DNA of 37,702 nucleotides from an uncultured Alphaproteobacteria bacterium (GTDB taxonomy: Bacteria > Pseudomonadota > Alphaproteobacteria > UBA8366 > JADFVY01): NCBI GenBank assembly GCA_947259795.1, contig CAMYNJ010000143.1, positions 1-37,702 on the forward strand. Reading direction: 5' to 3'. The position numbers and the translations under genes are program-made. A model generated the notes under the pieces. That model searched no databases and was not told the DNA's origin. It worked only from the letters and a program-made list of their open reading frames with translations. Shown here piece by piece: positions 9,899-19,028 of this stretch (positions are counted from its first letter, which is position 1; each line of letters opens with the position of its first letter).

Positions 9899-11305
9899 AT
9901 GAAGGTTGAATGGCTGACGGCGCGGAAGGTTCCGATTCCCAATTCGCTGGCAACGGCGTTGGGGGTCTTGCTGGACGATCGGATGACGACCTCGGCAGCG
10001 GTGCTGGAGCAGCATGGCAAGGGCGAGGGCCCGTTCTCTGCCATCCCCCCCGATATCGTCTGCTTTCCCGAAAGCAATGAGGAAGTATCGGCCATCGTGA
10101 AGCTGTGCGCCGAGCATAAGGTGCCGGTCATTCCCTTCGGCACCGGCACTTCGCTGGAGGGACATGTACTGGCGCTCAAGGGCGGCGTCAGCGTCGACGT
10201 CAGCCGGATGAACGATGTGCTGGAGGTCAACGCCGCGGATCTGGATTGCCGCGTCCAGGCCGGCGTTACCCGCAAGCAGCTGAACGCCTATATCAGGGAC
10301 CAGGGGCTGTTCTTCCCCATCGACCCCGGCGCCGACGCCTCGCTCGGCGGCATGACGGCGACGCGGGCATCGGGCACCAATGCGGTGCGCTACGGCACCA
10401 TGCGCGAGAGCGTGCTGGGCTTGACGGTGGTCATGCCGGACGGGCGGATCGTCCACACCGGCGGGCGGGCACGCAAATCGGCGGCGGGATACGATCTCAC
10501 GCGTCTCTTCGTGGGCTCCGAGGGCACGCTCGGCGTGATCACGGAAATCCAGCTCAAGCTCTACGGCATCCCGGAATCGATTACCGCCGCGGTCTGCCAG
10601 TTCGACAGCCTGGCCGGCGCCATAGCGACGGTCATCCAGACCATCCAGATGGGGGTGCCGGTGGCCCGCATGGAACTGCTGGACGAGCTGCAGATGAAGG
10701 CCTGCATTGCCTACTCGAAGCTGGACGGCTACGACGAAAGGCCGACCCTGTTCTTCGAATTCCACGGCAGCGAGAATTACACCGCGGAACAGGCCGAGAC
10801 CGTCGGCGAGATTTCGGCTGAAAACGGCGGCAGCGACTTCAAATGGGCACGGCGCCCCGAGGATCGGAACGCACTGTGGCAGGCCCGGCATGATTCCTAC
10901 TATGCGGCGCTGGCGCTGGCGCCCGGCCGGCGCGGCATCGCGACCGATGTCTGCGTGCCGATATCGAAATTGGCCGAATGCATCCTGGAAACCCGCAAGG
11001 ATATCGACGAGAGCGGCATGATTGCGCCGATCCTGGGCCATGTCGGCGACGGCAATTTCCATGTGCAGTTCATGGTCGACCCGAACGACCAGGGACAGCT
11101 GGACAAGGCTGAGGAAATCAACGAGCGCATGGTGCATCGCGCGATAGCACTGGGCGGCACCTGCACCGGTGAACATGGCGTCGGCGTCGGCAAGATGGAT
11201 TTCCTGGTCGCCGAACAGGGCGACGCGATCAGCGTGATGCGGACGCTCAAGCTGGCGATCGACCCCGACAACATCATGAATCCCGGCAAAATCCTGCGCG
11301 TTTGA
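9899..11305 (+). CDS. FAD-linked D-2-hydroxyacid dehydrogenase (D-lactate/GlcD type)
   Basis: The 468-residue protein has a PCMH-type FAD-binding domain (about 48-230) with PFGTGTSLEGHVLA, the diphosphate-contacting GGMTATRASGTNAVRYGTMRE block and LFVGSEGTLGVITE. A C-terminal FAD-oxidase domain ends in LGHVGDGNFHVQF and GGTCTGEHGVGVGK, the histidine-rich active-site region of D-lactate dehydrogenase (cytochrome) and glycolate oxidase subunit GlcD. These enzymes oxidise D-lactate, glycolate or related D-2-hydroxyacids and pass electrons to cytochrome or quinone. No GlcE/GlcF partner is present, which favours the single-subunit D-lactate type. TAAGG precedes the ATG by eight bases. The P-type ATPase gene begins 45 bases downstream. 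Confidence 0.87.
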   Translation: MKVEWLTARKVPIPNSLATALGVLLDDRMTTSAAVLEQHGKGEGPFSAIPPDIVCFPESNEEVSAIVKLCAEHKVPVIPFGTGTSLEGHVLALKGGVSVDVSRMNDVLEVNAADLDCRVQAGVTRKQLNAYIRDQGLFFPIDPGADASLGGMTATRASGTNAVRYGTMRESVLGLTVVMPDGRIVHTGGRARKSAAGYDLTRLFVGSEGTLGVITEIQLKLYGIPESITAAVCQFDSLAGAIATVIQTIQMGVPVARMELLDELQMKACIAYSKLDGYDERPTLFFEFHGSENYTAEQAETVGEISAENGGSDFKWARRPEDRNALWQARHDSYYAALALAPGRRGIATDVCVPISKLAECILETRKDIDESGMIAPILGHVGDGNFHVQFMVDPNDQGQLDKAEEINERMVHRAIALGGTCTGEHGVGVGKMDFLVAEQGDAISVMRTLKLAIDPDNIMNPGKILRV

Positions 11306-11350
11306 CCCGAATCATTTTGCGGCGCCCGGGCGGCGGGTAGAGTCGCCGTC

Positions 11351-14104
11351 ATGGAAACCGCGAGCAAGCCGCAGGGGGTTTACACCGGCCCGGCGCCGTC
11401 CGACCTGCTGGAATGCCGCTGGCACGCCATGCCGGTGGTCGAGGCGTTCAGCCGGCTGGGTGCAAGCCGGGATGGCCTGGACGAGGACGAGGCAGTGGCG
11501 CGGCGCGCGGTGTTCGGCGAGAACAGCCTTCCCGCGGCGCGCAGGCCCGGGCTCGCGATCGTCTATCTGCGGCAGTTCAAGAGCCCGCTGATTTATCTGC
11601 TGCTGGCCGCGGCGGCGGTATCGCTGGCCATCGGGGAGTTGACCGACGCCGCCTTCATCTTCGTCGTGCTTCAGGTCAACGCGATCATCGGCGCTGCACA
11701 GGAGTGGAAGGCCGCTTCCAGCGCCGCAGCGCTGGATACTCTGGTGCAGAAGCTTGCAGTCGTCAGGCGAAACGGCGTGCGCAGGCAAATCGATGCCGTG
11801 GACCTGGTGCCGGGTGATCTGGTCGAACTCGGGGCCGGTGCGCTTGTTCCGGCCGATATCAGGCTGGCTTCCCAACGGGATTTGCAGGTCGATGAATCGT
11901 TGCTGACCGGCGAATCCCTGCCGGTCGAAAAGGATGCTGACGCGCGCCTCGCCGCCGACGCCGTGCTTGGTGACCGCCGGACGCTGCTTCATGCGGGTAC
12001 CGTGGTCCTGGCGGGGCGGGCGACCGGCCTGGTGGCGCGGACCGGCCTGCATACCGAGATCGGCCGCATTGCTCAGGCGCTGGCCGCCGTCGAACAGCCA
12101 CGGCCACCACTGCTGGAGCGCCTCGACCGATTCTCCCGGCGCGTCGGTTACGCCATGGTCGGGGTGATCCTGCTGCTGGGCACCATCCAGCTGATGCAGG
12201 GCTTGGAACTGGTGCAGGTATTCTTCGTCGCGGTGGCGCTGGCGGTGGCGGCCATTCCGGAAGGCATGCCGGTCGCCATCACCGTGGCGCTGGCCATCGG
12301 AACCGGGCGCATGGCGCGCCGCAATGTCATCGTGCGCGCCCTGCCCGCGGTCGAGGGGCTGGGCGCCTGCACCATGGTGGCCAGCGACAAGACCGGCACC
12401 CTGACCGTGAATCAGCTTACCGCGCGCCTGCTGTGGCTGCCGTCGCAGGGGGTGCTGGAAGTCAGCGGCGAAGGCTACCGGCCGATCGGCGATATAACGC
12501 ACAACGGAACTCCGCCGGACGCCGCCACGCTGCAGGTGGCAAGGGAGCTCGGGCAATCGGGGGCCCTGTGCAACGAGGCCAGCCTGCAGCTTTCCGGCAA
12601 TGGCGGCGTCCGGCATTTCGGCGACACCGTGGACGTCGCCTTCCTGGCGCTGGCGGGGAAAATGGGCATCGACGCCGCCGCGCTCGGCGAGCGCTTTCCC
12701 GAAGCCTTCGCCATCCCCTACGAGCCGCGCCGCCGCTTCGCCGCCAGCTTCAATCGCGACGGTGCGGCGATCGTGGCCCATGTGAAGGGCGCCGCGGAAA
12801 CCATCCTGCCGATGTGTTCGGGCGTCGACCGCCAGGCGGTGCTCAGCGAGGCCGAGCGCATGGCTGAGGGCGGCTATCGCGTGCTGGCGGTGGCGCGCGG
12901 GGGCGTCGACGCCGCCTCGCCGGATGAGGCGGCCGGCGCGCTGCACGACCTCCGATTACTTGGCCTGGTCGGGTTGATCGATCCGCTGCGCCCGGAGGCC
13001 GCCGCCGCCGTGAAATCCTGCCGGGATGCCGGTGTGGGCGTGGTCATGGTGACCGGCGACCACCCCGCGACCGCGCTGGCCATTGCGCGCGACCTGGGGA
13101 TCGCCGAGGAGCCGGGCGAGGTCGTGACCGGCGCGCAAATCCAGGAACTGTCTGACGACCCGGCCGGCCTGGCGCAACTGGCGGCCCATGCGCGGGTGTT
13201 CGCCCGGGTCGAGCCGATCCAGAAGCTGCTGCTGGTCCAGACCCTGCAGCGCATCGGCCATTTCGTGGCGGTGACCGGCGACGGGGTCAATGACGCGCCG
13301 GCGCTGGGCGCCGCCAATATCGGCGTTTCCATGGGCAAGGACGGGACCGACGTGGCCCGCAACGCCTCCGACCTGATCCTCACCGACGACAATTTCGCCT
13401 CCATCGCGGGCGGCATCGAAGAGGGCCGCATCGCCTACGACAATGTGCGCAAGGTGATCTACCTGCTGGTCACCACCGGGGTCGGGGAGCTGGTCCTGTT
13501 CGGGCTCGCCATCGCCTTCGGCCTGCCCCTGCCGATTTTCGCGGTGCAGCTTTTATGGCTGAACCTCGTGACCAACGGTATCCAGGACGTGGCGCTGGCC
13601 TTCGAGAAGGGCGAGCCCGGCGTGCTGCGGCGCAAGCCTCGCCCGCCGGTCCAGCCGCTGTTCGACCGGCGCATGGTGGAACAGGTCATGCTGATGGGCG
13701 CCTGGATGGGGGCGGCTGCTTTCGCGGCCTTCTGGTATTTCCTGGAAAGCGGCATGGCGGAAGAAGAAGCTAGAAACCTCGTCCTGCTGCTGATGGTGCT
13801 GTTCGAGAATGTCCAAGCATTTAATGCCCGGTCCGAACGGCGCTCCGCCTTCCGCATGCCGTTCCGTGCGAATCCTTTCCTGATTCTCGCCGTGATCGGC
13901 GCCCAGGGAATCCATATCGGCGCGATGTATACGCCCGGCCTCGCCGGGATCCTCGATCTGCAGCCGATCGGGCCGGCGACCTGGGTGGCGGTCGCGGCGT
14001 TTGCGCTGACGCTGCTTGGCGTTGCCGAAATCTACAAGTCGCTGCGGCCGGTCGTCGATGACGTGGCGGCGCCCGTAACGTCATCCTCGATGAGATCGCG
14101 ATAG
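11351..14104 (+). CDS. P2-type cation-transporting ATPase
   Basis: The 917-residue protein has the full P-type ATPase set: an N-terminal cation-ATPase segment (about 25-90), the actuator-domain TGES (186-189), and PEGMP in membrane helix 4 (303-307). It also has the phosphorylation site DKTGTLT (346-352), the nucleotide-binding KGA (479-481), TGD (568-570) and TGDGVNDAP (642-650). The C-terminal helices include NLVTNGIQDVALAFEKGEPG. No heavy-metal-binding domain or CPC motif is present, so it is a P2-type (Ca2+/Na+/K+ or H+-like) pump rather than a copper/zinc exporter. PEGMP replaces the more usual PEGLP. The ion cannot be assigned. The last 73 bases overlap the convergent DUF2189 gene. Confidence 0.9.
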   Translation: METASKPQGVYTGPAPSDLLECRWHAMPVVEAFSRLGASRDGLDEDEAVARRAVFGENSLPAARRPGLAIVYLRQFKSPLIYLLLAAAAVSLAIGELTDAAFIFVVLQVNAIIGAAQEWKAASSAAALDTLVQKLAVVRRNGVRRQIDAVDLVPGDLVELGAGALVPADIRLASQRDLQVDESLLTGESLPVEKDADARLAADAVLGDRRTLLHAGTVVLAGRATGLVARTGLHTEIGRIAQALAAVEQPRPPLLERLDRFSRRVGYAMVGVILLLGTIQLMQGLELVQVFFVAVALAVAAIPEGMPVAITVALAIGTGRMARRNVIVRALPAVEGLGACTMVASDKTGTLTVNQLTARLLWLPSQGVLEVSGEGYRPIGDITHNGTPPDAATLQVARELGQSGALCNEASLQLSGNGGVRHFGDTVDVAFLALAGKMGIDAAALGERFPEAFAIPYEPRRRFAASFNRDGAAIVAHVKGAAETILPMCSGVDRQAVLSEAERMAEGGYRVLAVARGGVDAASPDEAAGALHDLRLLGLVGLIDPLRPEAAAAVKSCRDAGVGVVMVTGDHPATALAIARDLGIAEEPGEVVTGAQIQELSDDPAGLAQLAAHARVFARVEPIQKLLLVQTLQRIGHFVAVTGDGVNDAPALGAANIGVSMGKDGTDVARNASDLILTDDNFASIAGGIEEGRIAYDNVRKVIYLLVTTGVGELVLFGLAIAFGLPLPIFAVQLLWLNLVTNGIQDVALAFEKGEPGVLRRKPRPPVQPLFDRRMVEQVMLMGAWMGAAAFAAFWYFLESGMAEEEARNLVLLLMVLFENVQAFNARSERRSAFRMPFRANPFLILAVIGAQGIHIGAMYTPGLAGILDLQPIGPATWVAVAAFALTLLGVAEIYKSLRPVVDDVAAPVTSSSMRSR

Positions 14105-14862
14105 GCATGCCACGAGGCGTGCCCGATCAGCGGCAGGCAGAACGTCAGTCCCGCGAACAGCGTAGCCACCCCGAAAGTCGTAAATCCGGCGATCAGGGCC
14201 GCCCACAGCGCCATGGCCTGGGGGTTCTTGTTTACCGCCCTGAACGAGGCCGCAACGGCCACGGGCACGCCGACATTGCGGTCCAGCAGCATCGGCAGCG
14301 AGATAGCGCTTATTGCGAAAACCGCGGCCGCCAGAATCGCCCCCACCAATGTTCCGGCCACGACGAAAGGCAGGCTTTCAGGCGCGAAGAACACGGATTC
14401 GATGAAATTGGCCCTGGGGATGATCCTGTCGCCGAAGAACAGGGCGAATATCAGCAGCGCTATGCGAATCCAGGCCAGCATGAACAGCATCAGGACCAGC
14501 CCCATCGCCGAAACCGTCCCGGCGTGGGACAGGAAGGAGCGCAGCGCAGCGCCGAGCGTAACCGGCAGCCCCAATTCCAGCCGCCGGCTGACGTCGTACA
14601 GGCCGATCGCCGCGACCGGCCCGATCAGGGTGAACCCAGCCGCCAGAGGCAGAATCAGATAGAACATATCGATGGCATAGAGGCCGTATATGATGACATA
14701 GCCGGCGACGCTGAACAGGAAGCCATAGGAAAGGCTCACCAGCGGCGCCTTGGTGAAATCGCGCCATCCGGCGGCCAACCAGATCCAGGGGCGGTCCATT
14801 TCCACCGCCCGGATGGCCGGCGCCAGTTGTGCGAGCTTCTGATCGCTCCTGCTCGTGGTCAT
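14032..14862 (-). CDS. DUF2189 integral membrane protein
   Basis: The 276-residue protein has about six membrane segments and matches the DUF2189 pattern: WLAAGWRDFTKAPLVSLSYG near the N-terminus, a central GFTLIGPVAAIGLYDVSRRLE block and a C-terminal GHASWHAYRDLIE. The family has no established function; some members sit beside respiratory or transport genes. The start at 14862 is chosen over 14928 because GGGGGAG lies eight bases upstream. Its last 25 residues or so are encoded antisense to the end of the P-type ATPase. The pair could be mutually regulated by convergent transcription, but that is inference. Confidence 0.85.
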   Translation of the reverse strand: MTTSRSDQKLAQLAPAIRAVEMDRPWIWLAAGWRDFTKAPLVSLSYGFLFSVAGYVIIYGLYAIDMFYLILPLAAGFTLIGPVAAIGLYDVSRRLELGLPVTLGAALRSFLSHAGTVSAMGLVLMLFMLAWIRIALLIFALFFGDRIIPRANFIESVFFAPESLPFVVAGTLVGAILAAAVFAISAISLPMLLDRNVGVPVAVAASFRAVNKNPQAMALWAALIAGFTTFGVATLFAGLTFCLPLIGHASWHAYRDLIEDDVTGAATSSTTGRSDL

Positions 14863-14952
14863 TCGGCAAACTCCCCCTTCGCCTGTTTTTTTCCGGCTGG
14901 CCCAAACCGTTCGGATTTTCCCCATCAACCATGGCGAAGCCGGATAACGGCG

Positions 14953-15147
14953 TCAGGCAGGCTCGGGGCCGTCATCCTCCCGCTTCGTGCCGTCCAGCAA
15001 CCGTGCGTCGCGGTCCCGGTCGTCGGCATCCCGCAGCTTCTCGGCCTTGGTCCGGCCGTGGCGCACGCGGTTCCCCTCCGCCTCCGCCTTGACGCGCTCT
15101 TTACTGCGGGCCTTCCGATATCGATTAAGGTTGACGATTTCCGCCAT
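14953..15147 (-). CDS. DUF4169 small protein
   Basis: The 64-residue protein begins MAEIVNLNRYRKAR and continues with charged helices, NRVRHGRTKAEKLRDADDRDRDARLLDG. This is the DUF4169 pattern, a small, highly charged alphaproteobacterial family of unknown role. The start at 15147 is preferred over 15180 because family members begin MAEIVNLN; the ribosome-binding site (GAGGAAATGAAGAA) is only fair. In many alphaproteobacteria this family sits next to a ribbon-helix-helix gene. Here the ribbon-helix-helix gene is 3.4 kb away, beyond the AsmA gene. Confidence 0.83.
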   Translation of the reverse strand: MAEIVNLNRYRKARSKERVKAEAEGNRVRHGRTKAEKLRDADDRDRDARLLDGTKREDDGPEPA

Positions 15148-15276
15148 TTCTTCATTTCCTCTATCCGGCCACAATGTCATATTTGGTAGCGGCGCGGCAA
15201 TTTCATAGCTTAAGACTTACAGCGTAATCCGCAAGCCTGAATGATGGCTGCCCGCGCCGGTTAGAGGGACCGTCTC

Positions 15277-18200
15277 TTGAAGAGATTTTTCACTGTTCTG
15301 CTTCTGTTGTGTGTCCTGGCGCTGGTGGCGCTGGTTGTCGCGCCGTCCTTTATCGACTGGAACGCCTATCGCGGCGATCTGGCGGCCCTGTTGAGCCGCT
15401 CCACCGGCCGGCAGGTATCGATCGATGGCAGCCTGGAGATGGCGATTTTACCGTCGCCCCACCTGAACGCACGCGACGTTCGGGTCGCCAATATCGAAGG
15501 CGCCTCGGCGGTTGATTTGATGCGGGTCGGCGAGATTCGCATGCAGATCGCCGTTGGTCCGCTGTTTGGCGGACGGATCGCCGTCAGTTCGCTGCTGCTT
15601 GTGGAACCCGTCATAAATCTGGAAACCATGCCCGACGGCCGGGCCAATTGGGATGTCGCCGCGGGCACGGGCCAACCGCCGTCCGACGCCCGGGACGGTC
15701 CGGCGGGCAAGCCCTCGCTGCCGCTTCAGTTTTCCTTCGAACGGGTCGCCATCGCCAACGGCGCCCTTTCATGGCGCGGCGGCGATGGCCGCACCCATCG
15801 GCTGGAGCGTCTGAATACCGAAATCGCCATGGCCGACCTTGCGGGCCCGGTCCGGCTCGAGGCCAGTACGAATTACCAGGACCGCCCACTCTCGATCAGT
15901 CTTTTCCTCGGTCAGCGGGCCGCCGGCAAACCCTTGCCGGTCAATGCGCGGGTCTCGCTGGCAGACGGCGCCGGCGAGATTTCGCTGTCCGGCGACGCGG
16001 ACGCCCAGCTGCAATCGATCGATGGGCAAATCAGTGTTTCCGGACCGGACGCCGCCGCCTTCGCCATGGCGCTCGCCGGCAGGCCCGTCGCCGGATTGCC
16101 GTCCCGGGCGTTCGCCCTGGAATCGCCGGTCAGCGCCACGGCGGACATGATTGAGGCCGGCGACGTTTCCATTCGCCTCGGCACGCTGAACGCGACCGGC
16201 CGGGCCAGTCTGGGCCTGGGCGACATTCCGGTCCTGAAAGCCAGTCTGGATATTGCCTCCGCCGATATCGACGAGATGCTGACGGAGGCGGAGGCCGTCG
16301 CGGCCCCGCCGGAGCAGAACGGCGGCCCGCCGAACGCCGGCGGGATCCCGGAAGGGTTCGATGCCCGGATAGACATCAGGGCCGGATTATTGCGCTGGAA
16401 AGGCGGTATCGTGCGCGATGCCGGGCTGGCCGCAAAGCTGGAGGCCGGCATCCTGACGATCGAACGTGCGGGCATGCAGCTGCCCGGCGGCACGACCGTG
16501 ACCCTGTCGGGCAGAGCCGTCAATGCGGAGGGCGGGGCCCGGCTGGATGGCGACTTCGCCGCGATCTCGGACAATTTTCGTGCGGCGCTGACCTGGGGCG
16601 GCGTGGACGAGGCGATCCTGCCGCCCGACCGCCTGCGCGCCTTCTCCTATACCAGCCGCGTCGCCATTCTTCCCGCCTCGATCAACCTGACGGACATCAA
16701 GGCGCGGTTCGACGCGACCCGGGCCTCCGGCGCCGCTGTTATCGCGCGGCGCGAACGCCTGTCCTTCGGCGTGAACCTGGAGTTCGACCGGATCGGCCTC
16801 GATGCCTATCTGGGCGGTCTGGAGGACGCGAAGCAGGACAGGGCCGATGCCGGCAAGGCTGCGGACTCTAGCCAAACCGGACTGGACGCGTTCGATGCGA
16901 ATTTCGACTTGTCGGTCGGCAATCTTTCCTGGCGCGACAAGACGATGTCCCGACTGCACGTCGATGCCCAACTGTTCAATGGCGAGTTGACCCTGCGGAA
17001 AATGGCGGTGGGCGATCTCGGCGGCGCCGCGCTGGAAATGTCCGGCAAGATTACCGGCCTGGCCGGCGAGCCCCGGGCTGATCTCGACATGACGCTCGAT
17101 GGCCGGGATTCGGGAAGTTTCGCCGCCTTCATCGGGATGAAGAACACGGCCCTTGCGTCGCGGGTTGGCCGGTTCCGGGTAACCGGGCGCGCGACGGGAA
17201 CCCGGGACAAGGCCAGGATCGACGCGGTTCTGGACGCGATCGGGGGCAAGGTCACGGCCCTGGGGGACATTGCCGGACTGGATGGCGAGTTCGCCGGCGA
17301 CCTTGCGATGTCGGTCAGCCATGCCGATGGCGATCGGCTGCTGACACTGGTTATGCCGGACCGGCGCATCGGCGGGGTCGGCCCGCTCGAGGGGCGGTTT
17401 CGCATGTCGGGCGATGCCAAGGCGCTGACTTTCGCCGATATTTCGGGCAAGCTCGGCAGTACGGCTTATTCGGGCTCGATCGAGGTCGGCCTGTCTGGCG
17501 CCCGGCCCGATATTCTTGCCGATCTCGCCACAGGGGCGCTTCCGCTGGACCGGCTGTTTCCGGCAGGGCCGGACGCGGCCGTCGGCGCGCCCCAGGTGCG
17601 CGGCAACGCCCGCTGGTCGCGAGAGTCCATCGACGTCACCGGGTTGAAGGATTTCGACCTGCGGCTTTCGCTTCGGTCGGAGGCCGTGATCCGGCGCAAG
17701 ATGCGCATCGACGAAGTCCGGCTGCAGGCAAACGTGAAAGACGGGGTCGCCACCGTCGAGAATTTCACCGGCCGGCTGTTCGGCGGCAGCGTGGCGGCGA
17801 CGGGCAGGCTTGCCGCCGCCGAGGGGGCGTCGGCCCTGAATGTCGCCGTCGCCGCGCGCGATATTTCGTCCAGGGCGGCGCTTGAGGCGGCAAGCGGGTT
17901 CGCGCGATTCGAAGGCCCGGTGTCGCTGGACCTTTCCGTTACCGCTACGGGCCGTAATGAATTCGAACTGGTTTCTTCGCTGGCCGGCAATGGCAATCTC
18001 GCGGGCAATGTAGAGGCGCGTTTGAAAGAGGATGAGCGCACCAAGGCGGGCGTCGGCGCCTTGCTGGGCGCCGTGCTGGGCGACAAGGTCCGGGAACTTG
18101 GCGCGGCGGGCGATGCGATGGGCCTGCTGATTCGCGCCTTCGCTGTGGACCCGGCGACCCTGAGCGGAGATTTCGTCATCCGTCGCGGCGTCGCGCGGAC

Positions 18201-18519
18201 CGACAACCTGCGGCTCGACGGCACGGGTGCGAGGGCCCTTACCGTCGGTTCGGCCGATCTTGCGAACTGGACGATCGACAGTAACACCGCCATGCACCGC
18301 ACCCAGGACAAGGCTGCGCCCTATATTACGCTGGGGTTGAAGGGACCGCTGGATTCGCCGAACGTCAGGACCGGGGGAGCCTGGCTGAAGCGGCCATCAT
18401 CACCGCCCCCGCAGCAACCCGAGGCCGTGCCGCAACCGGCCGGCCCGCCGGAACCGGCGCCGGACAAGCCGCCGAAACCGGAAGATTTCATCCTGGATAT
18501 ATTGAAATCCATTCAGTAG
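15277..18519 (+). CDS. AsmA-family envelope protein, TTG start
   Basis: The 1080-residue protein starts with a cytoplasmic KR pair and one membrane helix (about 4-23), then the AsmA N-terminal signature FIDWNAYRGDLAALLSRSTGRQVSIDGSLEMAILPSPHLNARDVRV. A very long periplasmic region of beta-rich repeats follows, and the C-terminal AsmA domain includes LNVAVAARDISSRAALEAASGF and GNGNLAGNVEARL. The tail is proline-rich. AsmA-like proteins form long grooves thought to move phospholipid towards the outer membrane. The start is TTG at 15277: an in-frame TAG stands 12 bases earlier, AGAGGG is spaced eight bases upstream, and any later start would delete the membrane anchor. It is divergent from DUF4169 and convergent with the ribbon-helix-helix gene. 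Confidence 0.9.
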   Translation: MKRFFTVLLLLCVLALVALVVAPSFIDWNAYRGDLAALLSRSTGRQVSIDGSLEMAILPSPHLNARDVRVANIEGASAVDLMRVGEIRMQIAVGPLFGGRIAVSSLLLVEPVINLETMPDGRANWDVAAGTGQPPSDARDGPAGKPSLPLQFSFERVAIANGALSWRGGDGRTHRLERLNTEIAMADLAGPVRLEASTNYQDRPLSISLFLGQRAAGKPLPVNARVSLADGAGEISLSGDADAQLQSIDGQISVSGPDAAAFAMALAGRPVAGLPSRAFALESPVSATADMIEAGDVSIRLGTLNATGRASLGLGDIPVLKASLDIASADIDEMLTEAEAVAAPPEQNGGPPNAGGIPEGFDARIDIRAGLLRWKGGIVRDAGLAAKLEAGILTIERAGMQLPGGTTVTLSGRAVNAEGGARLDGDFAAISDNFRAALTWGGVDEAILPPDRLRAFSYTSRVAILPASINLTDIKARFDATRASGAAVIARRERLSFGVNLEFDRIGLDAYLGGLEDAKQDRADAGKAADSSQTGLDAFDANFDLSVGNLSWRDKTMSRLHVDAQLFNGELTLRKMAVGDLGGAALEMSGKITGLAGEPRADLDMTLDGRDSGSFAAFIGMKNTALASRVGRFRVTGRATGTRDKARIDAVLDAIGGKVTALGDIAGLDGEFAGDLAMSVSHADGDRLLTLVMPDRRIGGVGPLEGRFRMSGDAKALTFADISGKLGSTAYSGSIEVGLSGARPDILADLATGALPLDRLFPAGPDAAVGAPQVRGNARWSRESIDVTGLKDFDLRLSLRSEAVIRRKMRIDEVRLQANVKDGVATVENFTGRLFGGSVAATGRLAAAEGASALNVAVAARDISSRAALEAASGFARFEGPVSLDLSVTATGRNEFELVSSLAGNGNLAGNVEARLKEDERTKAGVGALLGAVLGDKVRELGAAGDAMGLLIRAFAVDPATLSGDFVIRRGVARTDNLRLDGTGARALTVGSADLANWTIDSNTAMHRTQDKAAPYITLGLKGPLDSPNVRTGGAWLKRPSSPPPQQPEAVPQPAGPPEPAPDKPPKPEDFILDILKSIQ

Positions 18520-18547
18520 GGCTTCTCACACTTGCGTGGATAAGGCT

Positions 18548-18838
18548 CTAGCTTCGGTTGGCCGCTTTCATCGTCTCGGCAAGCACGAAAAGCCGGATCG
18601 CGCTGGACAGATTGCCCTTGCGGCTGCGGTCGATCTCGGTGATCAGCCGATTGGCGCTCACGCCCCTGGCCCGGGCAATGCCCAGAAGTGCCCGCCAGAA
18701 TGCGTTTTCGACCGATATGCTGGTCCGGTGGCCGGCGATGACGACCGACCGTTTTTGAATGTCTCCGGCGTCCGGCGACAGCAGCGCCGCCTCCGGCGAA
18801 TTCATGTCGTCTTCTTTGTCCGGTTTCATTCGTTCCAC
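18548..18838 (-). CDS. Ribbon-helix-helix domain protein (RHH_4 type)
   Basis: The protein is up to 96 residues long. The core KRSVVIAGHRTSISVENAFWRALLGIARARGVSANRLITEID, ending in NLSSAIRLFVL, matches the alphaproteobacterial ribbon-helix-helix family: a DNA-binding beta strand, then two helices. Such proteins dimerise and bind operators, but this family has no well-known target. The start is uncertain: GTG at 18838 and ATG at 18829 or 18805 share the frame and none has a strong ribosome-binding site. The core domain is unaffected. It ends 28 bases from the convergent AsmA stop codon. Confidence 0.82.
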   Translation of the reverse strand: MERMKPDKEDDMNSPEAALLSPDAGDIQKRSVVIAGHRTSISVENAFWRALLGIARARGVSANRLITEIDRSRKGNLSSAIRLFVLAETMKAANRS

Positions 18839-19028
18839 TGCTTTCCGCGGGGTGACCCGCAGCCATTGAAAACCGCAAAAAGTACCCGTGTCGGCACCCG
18901 ATTTAAACGTAGTATTAATGAAAATACCTTATCGTGCCGCAGTCGAAATGGATTATTTCGCCGTCAGGACGGAGATTCCGGTGGAAGGAGTCGCCGCAAT
19001 AACAGGCGATGGGATCGAGGGAATTCAT

